Shown: piece after piece, positions 13,896 through 17,532 of the stretch
Position numbering within the stretch: position 1 is the first letter of the stretch
Layout: each line of letters opens with the position of its first letter
Assembly: GCA_945870115.1 (NCBI GenBank)
Contig: CAMBRH010000030.1
Coordinates: 1 to 17,532, forward strand
Length of the DNA: 17,532 bases
Source of the DNA: Chitinophaga pinensis
Lineage (GTDB): Bacteria; Bacteroidota; Bacteroidia; Flavobacteriales_D; Crocinitomicaceae
Reading direction: 5' to 3'
The notes under the pieces: generated by a model
What the model was told of the DNA's origin: nothing
Databases searched by the model: none
The model's input: only the letters and a program-made list of their open reading frames with translations
Made by a program: the position numbers and the translations under genes

Positions 13896-14756
13896 TTAAT
13901 TTTTTATAAGTTTGGTCATGAATGATTTATTAGAGTCAATCTGCTTTATGTCTAAAAAATAGATGCCAGGTATTAAATCAATCTCAATAGTCCCGTTATT
14001 TATTTTGTCCCTGTACACCAATCGTCCGAAACAGTTGTAAATTGTTACATCTAAATTAGCATCAATACCTTTAATACTGAAAGAGTTTTCAAAGGGATTT
14101 GGATAGACTTTAATATTTGTATCAAAATTAAATTCGTTCACACCAAGTGGATTTGAACAATTTACTGGAATTGAGTCGGTTGAGTATAAGTTAGAGCAAT
14201 TATTACAAAAAATACTTTTAAAAAAACAACTAGCTCTACTTGCCCTAAATACACTACTAGCGTTTCTGTAAATTCCATGTCCGCCTATTGTATCTATAGT
14301 TATTTCGCTACAAATGTTATTTGCAATTAAATTATTATGGATAGCCCGAGAACCATTTAAAGTATAATGCAGAAAGGAATTGTCAGCATCAATTAAAACT
14401 GTTGTGTCTAGTTCTCCATGGAATGCAACCGTGGGCAGCATTTCATTAGTATCCACTTCGCTTGCTGTTATTCCTCCCCAATTATTAAATATTCCTTTGA
14501 AAGAATAAGTATTAGTCAAATTATTACCTGATGTATAAAGGTTTCCTAATTCTGCACTTGCTGCTGTTCCGTAATACAACAGAGCAACACTATCAAGTTC
14601 AGATTGGTCTGCATAAACCATTCCCAACGCCAATAATGAACCTGCACTTTGACCTCCTAAAAATAACCAACTGGTATCAATCCTAACTGCATTTTCATTG
14701 TTTACAACAAATCGAATTGCAGCATGCCCATCTTGAATTGCTCTATATCTGGCCAT
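13896..14756 (-). CDS. Esterase C-terminal part with T9SS type A sorting domain
   Basis: This is the frame downstream of the repeat. It can be read from an ATG at 14756 (MARYRAIQDGHAAIRFVV), but that start lies inside the repeat and would give a cytoplasmic piece without signal peptide or oxyanion loop, so translation from it is doubtful. It contains GGQSAGSLLALG, HGELDTTVL and GGHGIYRNAS, then a Cys/Asn-rich linker, then the sorting domain from about IKVYPNPFENSFSIKG to GIYFLDIKQIDSNKSFMTKLIKN (split as GIYFLDIKQ and KSFMTKLIKN), which is the usual ending of T9SS cargo. Confidence 0.6.
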   Translation of the reverse strand: MARYRAIQDGHAAIRFVVNNENAVRIDTSWLFLGGQSAGSLLALGMVYADQSELDSVALLYYGTAASAELGNLYTSGNNLTNTYSFKGIFNNWGGITASEVDTNEMLPTVAFHGELDTTVLIDADNSFLHYTLNGSRAIHNNLIANNICSEITIDTIGGHGIYRNASSVFRASRASCFFKSIFCNNCSNLYSTDSIPVNCSNPLGVNEFNFDTNIKVYPNPFENSFSIKGIDANLDVTIYNCFGRLVYRDKINNGTIEIDLIPGIYFLDIKQIDSNKSFMTKLIKN

Positions 14757-15160
14757 ATACTGGCCATATACTGGCCATATTCGGTGAAATCATATCCAAT
14801 TCGATAATTTACTGAAGCACAAACGAAACCTCTCCTTGCCATCAGAATGCATAAATCCTTTATATCCCCAGATTGTTTGTCACCTGAAGAAAAACCGCCA
14901 CCGTGAAACAACATAATAAAAGGGCGCTTTGGCGATGAATCAATTCCCAAATTGGGATAATATAAGTCCATGAGCAATGTGTCGGCATTACCCATGTGAT
15001 CATTAGCAATGCCAAATTGAATATTGGCTCCAGTCGTAATTTCAGTGGAATCGAAATACTCAAGCTCAGTGTACCTAGTATCACTGCCGCAATATTGTCC
15101 AATGGCTTTTCCAATTAAAAGGAAGAAAGCCATTGAAATAATTAAAATTTTATTTGTCAT
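14702..15160 (-). CDS. Esterase N-terminal part with signal peptide
   Basis: This is the frame upstream of the repeat. I chose the ATG at 15160, giving MTNKILIISMAFFLLIGKAI-GQ, a normal signal peptide; an in-frame ATG at 15202 would put 14 polar residues in front of it. It contains DLYYPNLG, the oxyanion motif LFHGGGFSSGDK and FVCASVNYRIGYDF, typical of the esterase/lipase (HSL-like) fold. After the repeat it continues out of frame for about 18 residues and stops at 14702. Without Ser, Asp and His it cannot be an active enzyme. Confidence 0.6.
   Translation of the reverse strand: MTNKILIISMAFFLLIGKAIGQYCGSDTRYTELEYFDSTEITTGANIQFGIANDHMGNADTLLMDLYYPNLGIDSSPKRPFIMLFHGGGFSSGDKQSGDIKDLCILMARRGFVCASVNYRIGYDFTEYGQYMASIWPDIEQFKMGMLQFDLL
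14750..14780. repeat. 11-bp tandem repeat (2.8 copies) inside the esterase gene
   Basis: TGGCCATATAC at 14750-14760 and 14761-14771, then TGGCCATAT at 14772-14780. Because 11 is not a multiple of 3, each gain or loss shifts the frame. Two (or five) copies give an open gene; the present three give a stop at 14702. Confidence 0.9.
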
Positions 15161-15509
15161 TTTGTCGTCTTTCTTAATTGTTTCAAAATTATTATCTTTC
15201 AATAAGTCCTTATTTACATGGAGAAGAGGCCAATGAACTTAGCTTGTTTTAAAATAACTTCACAAATATAATTTTTCTTTTACAAAAACATCTTCCAAAA
15301 AATAATATTTCATCAAAAAATCTCCAATCCAAAATTCTATATTCGTATCTAAACCAATCTAGTCTTAAGTCTTCCGTCTTGCAGTCTTGAATCTTCCCAA
15401 ACTTGCCACTCAACTCAATTTATAACCAATTATCAACATTTTATTTTTCTTTGGAGAATTATTAAGATATTTACACCGACAAATTTTTTAATAAATTTTA
15501 TAGCAGAAT
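15161..15509. other. 349-bp divergent spacer between esterase and M16 peptidase
   Basis: No gene is seen. Minus strand: TAATTTTG (15191-15184) matches the -7 box TAnnTTTG, 24 bp before the esterase ATG, without a clear -33 TTG. Bases 15360-15395 are a heptamer array (TAGTCTT, AAGTCTT, CCGTCTT, GCAGTCTT, GAATCTT), unlike the other arrays in sequence but with the same period. The last 60 bp are AT-rich and should hold the M16 promoter, for which I see no good match. Confidence 0.5.
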
Positions 15510-16979
15510 ATGAAAAAAAGTTTTTTAGCTGTGGCAGCACTTTGTTTTATTGGAACATCTTGGGCTCAGCGCAAAATTGAATATGTAGAATACGATTTGC
15601 CAAACGGTATTCACGTAATTTTACACGAAGAACATGCAACGCCAATTGTTGCAGTATCAATTCTTTATCACGTAGGTTCAAAAAACGAAAACCCTGACAG
15701 AACGGGTTTCGCTCATTTCTTTGAACATTTATTGTTTGAAGGTTCAACAAACATCGAACGTGGAGAATACGATCGCTTAGTTGAGTCAAATGGTGGAACT
15801 TTAAACGCAAATACTTCTCAAGATAGAACGTATTACTATGAAATTCTTCCTTCAAACCAATTAGAATTAGGTTTATGGTTGGAAAGTGAGCGTTTATTGC
15901 ACGCAAAAGTTGAAAACGTTGGTGTGGAAACACAAAGACAAGTTGTAAAAGAAGAAAAAAGACAACGTGTTGACAACCAGCCATACGGTTCATTTATGGG
16001 AGAAATGTTTAGTCGCGTTTTCACAAAACACCCTTATAATTGGCAACCAATTGGAAGTATGGAACATTTAGATGCAGCGCAAGAAATTGATTACATTAAT
16101 TTCTACAGAACATTTTATGTACCTTCAAATTCAACGCTTTCAATCGCTGGAGACATCAATATTGAAGAAACAAAAAAATGGATTGAAAAATATTTTGCAA
16201 CTATTCCAGCTGGACAAGCAATCAATCTTTATAGAGATTACGAAAATTTATCTGACAAGGATTTTGAAACAAAATACAGCATTGCAAAAGCGAAATTTGA
16301 AAAAAATAACTTTATCGCTTCAAAAGATGCTGATGCACAAAAAGTGATCAAAAAATATTCTGCAATGGAATGTGTAATTCCAAGACCAGCTAAAACTGAA
16401 ATTCCTTTAGATAAAGTAATTATCGATACAGTTTACGATAACATTCAATTACCAGCAGTTTTTATTGGCTATAGATTTCCAGAGCAAACAAACGCCGACG
16501 CTTATGCAATCGAAATGATGAACAGCATTTTATCTGGAAGTTCAAGTTCTAGAATGGATAAAAATATTGTTGAGAAAAAACAATTAGCAGTTGCTGCTTT
16601 TTCCTTCGCTTTTGGAATGGAAGATCCTGGGATGGGAATTGTTGCAGCAATTGGAGCAAACGGCGTGGATTTAAAAACAATAGAAAAAGCACTTAATGAT
16701 GAAATTGAACAACTTCAAAATGAATTAATTTCACAAGAAGAATTTGATAAATTAAGAAACCAATTTGAAAACAACATCGTTTCTTCAAATAGTTCAGTTG
16801 CTGGAATTGCTGAAAACTTAGCAAATAATCACGTTTATTTTGGAAATGCAAATGTGACTAATAAGGAATTAGAAAAATACTTAGCGGTAACAAAAGATGA
16901 TATTCAACGTGTTGCGAAAAAGTATTTTACAAAAAATGCAAAAGTAGTTTTATACTATTTACCAAAAGAAACTAACTAA
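15510..16979 (+). CDS. M16 family zinc metallopeptidase, catalytic subunit
   Basis: This is an exported inverzincin-type peptidase. A signal peptide (MKKSFLAVAALCFIGTSWAQ) is followed by the M16 N-domain with the inverted zinc motif HFFEH at 69-73 and a third ligand Glu at 148 or 149 in VVKEEKRQRVD, about 76 residues on as expected. The C-terminal half (from about 300, DTVYDNIQLPAVFIGYRFPE) is the second M16 domain. At about 237-293 there is a charged insertion-like stretch (from INLYRDYENLSDKD to YSAMECVIPRP) between the two halves, where related proteins usually have a short linker. It likely degrades peptides in the periplasm or at the envelope. A second M16 gene follows after 31 bp on the same strand, suggesting an operon and a heterodimer of active and inactive subunits. 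Confidence 0.93.
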   Translation: MKKSFLAVAALCFIGTSWAQRKIEYVEYDLPNGIHVILHEEHATPIVAVSILYHVGSKNENPDRTGFAHFFEHLLFEGSTNIERGEYDRLVESNGGTLNANTSQDRTYYYEILPSNQLELGLWLESERLLHAKVENVGVETQRQVVKEEKRQRVDNQPYGSFMGEMFSRVFTKHPYNWQPIGSMEHLDAAQEIDYINFYRTFYVPSNSTLSIAGDINIEETKKWIEKYFATIPAGQAINLYRDYENLSDKDFETKYSIAKAKFEKNNFIASKDADAQKVIKKYSAMECVIPRPAKTEIPLDKVIIDTVYDNIQLPAVFIGYRFPEQTNADAYAIEMMNSILSGSSSSRMDKNIVEKKQLAVAAFSFAFGMEDPGMGIVAAIGANGVDLKTIEKALNDEIEQLQNELISQEEFDKLRNQFENNIVSSNSSVAGIAENLANNHVYFGNANVTNKELEKYLAVTKDDIQRVAKKYFTKNAKVVLYYLPKETN

Positions 16980-17010
16980 AATTATTAGAAATAAAATAAT
17001 TAAAATTATC

Positions 17011-17532
17011 ATGAAAAAAATAATCATATTTTCTTTTGTTTTAGCTTTCAATTTGGCTTCTTTTGCACAAGTTGTAAAAACTAAAACAACAGTCAAAAAA
17101 GGTGCAACAACTAAAGTTGTAGCTAAAACGCAAGAACCTTTGGACAGAGCAATTCGTCCAAAAGCGGGAATTGCACCAATTATCAACATCAAAGATTCAG
17201 AAGTTTTCACAACAGGAAATGGAATTACAGTAGTTTTATCTGAAAACCATAAATTACCTCGTGTTTCAATTAATTTAGTTACAGGTTCTGATCCAAAATT
17301 AGAAGGAAACAAAGCAGGAGTATCTGAAATCGCTGGACAATTATTGATGTCTGGAACATCAAATCGCACGAAAGATGTATTAGATTCTGAAATCGATTAC
17401 ATTGGAGCTTCCATAAATGCTGGTTCTGAGTCAATCTTTTTGGCTTGTTTAACGAAACATTTATCAAAAGCGATGGATGTTTATGCTGATGTTGTGATGA
17501 ACGCAAATTTCCCACAAGCAGAATTTGATAGA
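17011..17532 (+). CDS. M16 family peptidase-like protein without zinc motif (partial)
   Basis: The gene runs off the right edge; 174 codons are visible. It starts at an ATG with a signal peptide (MKKIIIFSFVLAFNLASFAQ), then a Lys/Thr-rich linker (VVKTKTTVKKGATTKVVAKT) and DRAIRPKAGIAP, and an M16 N-domain (FTTGNGITVVLSENHKLPRV, NLVTGSDPKLEGNKAGVSEI). Where active members have HxxEH, it reads AGVSEIAGQLLMSGT, with no His pair, so it cannot bind zinc in the normal way. It is probably the non-catalytic partner of the M16 peptidase just upstream, an arrangement known for paired bacterial M16B proteins. Confidence 0.88.
   Translation, partial: MKKIIIFSFVLAFNLASFAQVVKTKTTVKKGATTKVVAKTQEPLDRAIRPKAGIAPIINIKDSEVFTTGNGITVVLSENHKLPRVSINLVTGSDPKLEGNKAGVSEIAGQLLMSGTSNRTKDVLDSEIDYIGASINAGSESIFLACLTKHLSKAMDVYADVVMNANFPQAEFDR

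Larger units (their letters stand above)
13896..15160 (-). pseudogene. Secreted alpha/beta-hydrolase esterase with T9SS sorting domain, frameshifted by an 11-bp repeat
   Basis: Two reading frames together make one exported esterase/lipase. The first part carries the signal peptide and the oxyanion HGGG; the second carries the nucleophile, Asp, His and a type IX sorting domain. They are broken at 14750-14780 by 2.8 copies of an 11-bp repeat. If one copy is removed, the sequence reads straight through (FTEYGQYMARYRAIQDGHAA) as a 417-aa protein with the whole triad: HGGG 86-89, Ser168 in GGQSAGS, Asp248 in HGELDTT, His291 in GGHGIYR. The rest of the gene shows no other damage, so the break is either a recent loss or a reversible ON/OFF state. 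Made in frame, the protein would cross the inner membrane by Sec and the outer membrane by T9SS. The substrate is unknown. Confidence 0.8.

Noticed and set aside
15547..15993. Minus-strand 148-aa frame opposite the M16 peptidase
   Set aside because: It is antisense to the signal peptide and zinc site of a well-supported gene and has no recognisable features.

Overview
The window reads as AT-rich chromosome from a member of the Bacteroidota, most likely a Flavobacteriaceae-type bacterium. The grounds are: a secreted esterase ending in a type IX secretion (T9SS) type A sorting domain; a DUF2490 outer-membrane barrel protein; several upstream sequences fitting the Bacteroidota promoter form TTG-N17..23-TAnnTTTG; almost no Shine-Dalgarno sites; and intergenic arrays of degenerate heptamers. 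No rRNA, tRNA, CRISPR array or insertion sequence was seen.

Layout. 1-2.4 kb (+): an unrecognised 137-aa protein, an ABC ATPase and a YihY/BrkB membrane protein. 2.4-4.8 kb: a 126-bp palindrome, an XRE regulator with a LexA/CI-like S24 half, and convergent peptidase T (pepT). 4.8-6.8 kb (-): three poorly recognised small genes (a beta-barrel-like fragment, a membrane protein, an orphan soluble protein), with a structured integron attC-like element between the last two. 7.0-11.5 kb: a complete cyanophycin locus, with cphA (-) divergent from the overlapping pair cphB-iaaA (+). 11.5-12.9 kb: a Fic protein gene bracketed by 17-bp perfect direct repeats, with a long hairpin upstream. 12.9-15.2 kb (-): DUF2490 protein, then a signal-peptide/esterase/T9SS-sorting gene split by an 11-bp tandem repeat. 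15.5-17.5 kb (+): a catalytic M16 peptidase and, running off the window, a paralogue without the zinc motif.

How the genes work together. CphA polymerises Asp and Arg into cyanophycin, CphB cuts it to beta-Asp-Arg dipeptides, and IaaA splits these to free Asp and Arg, so storage and recovery of nitrogen are encoded side by side. The two M16 genes probably form a heterodimeric envelope protease. The other neighbours have no evident shared pathway.

Best leads. (1) The esterase returns to frame if one 11-bp unit is removed, so it is a candidate ON/OFF phase-variable secreted enzyme, or a simple recent loss. (2) The Fic gene looks like an insertion at the 3' end of iaaA, because the gene-end sequence is duplicated on its far side. 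(3) Heptamer arrays start at or near stop codons and twice form long inverted hairpins. (4) There is an attC-like fold directly at the stop codon of an orphan gene.
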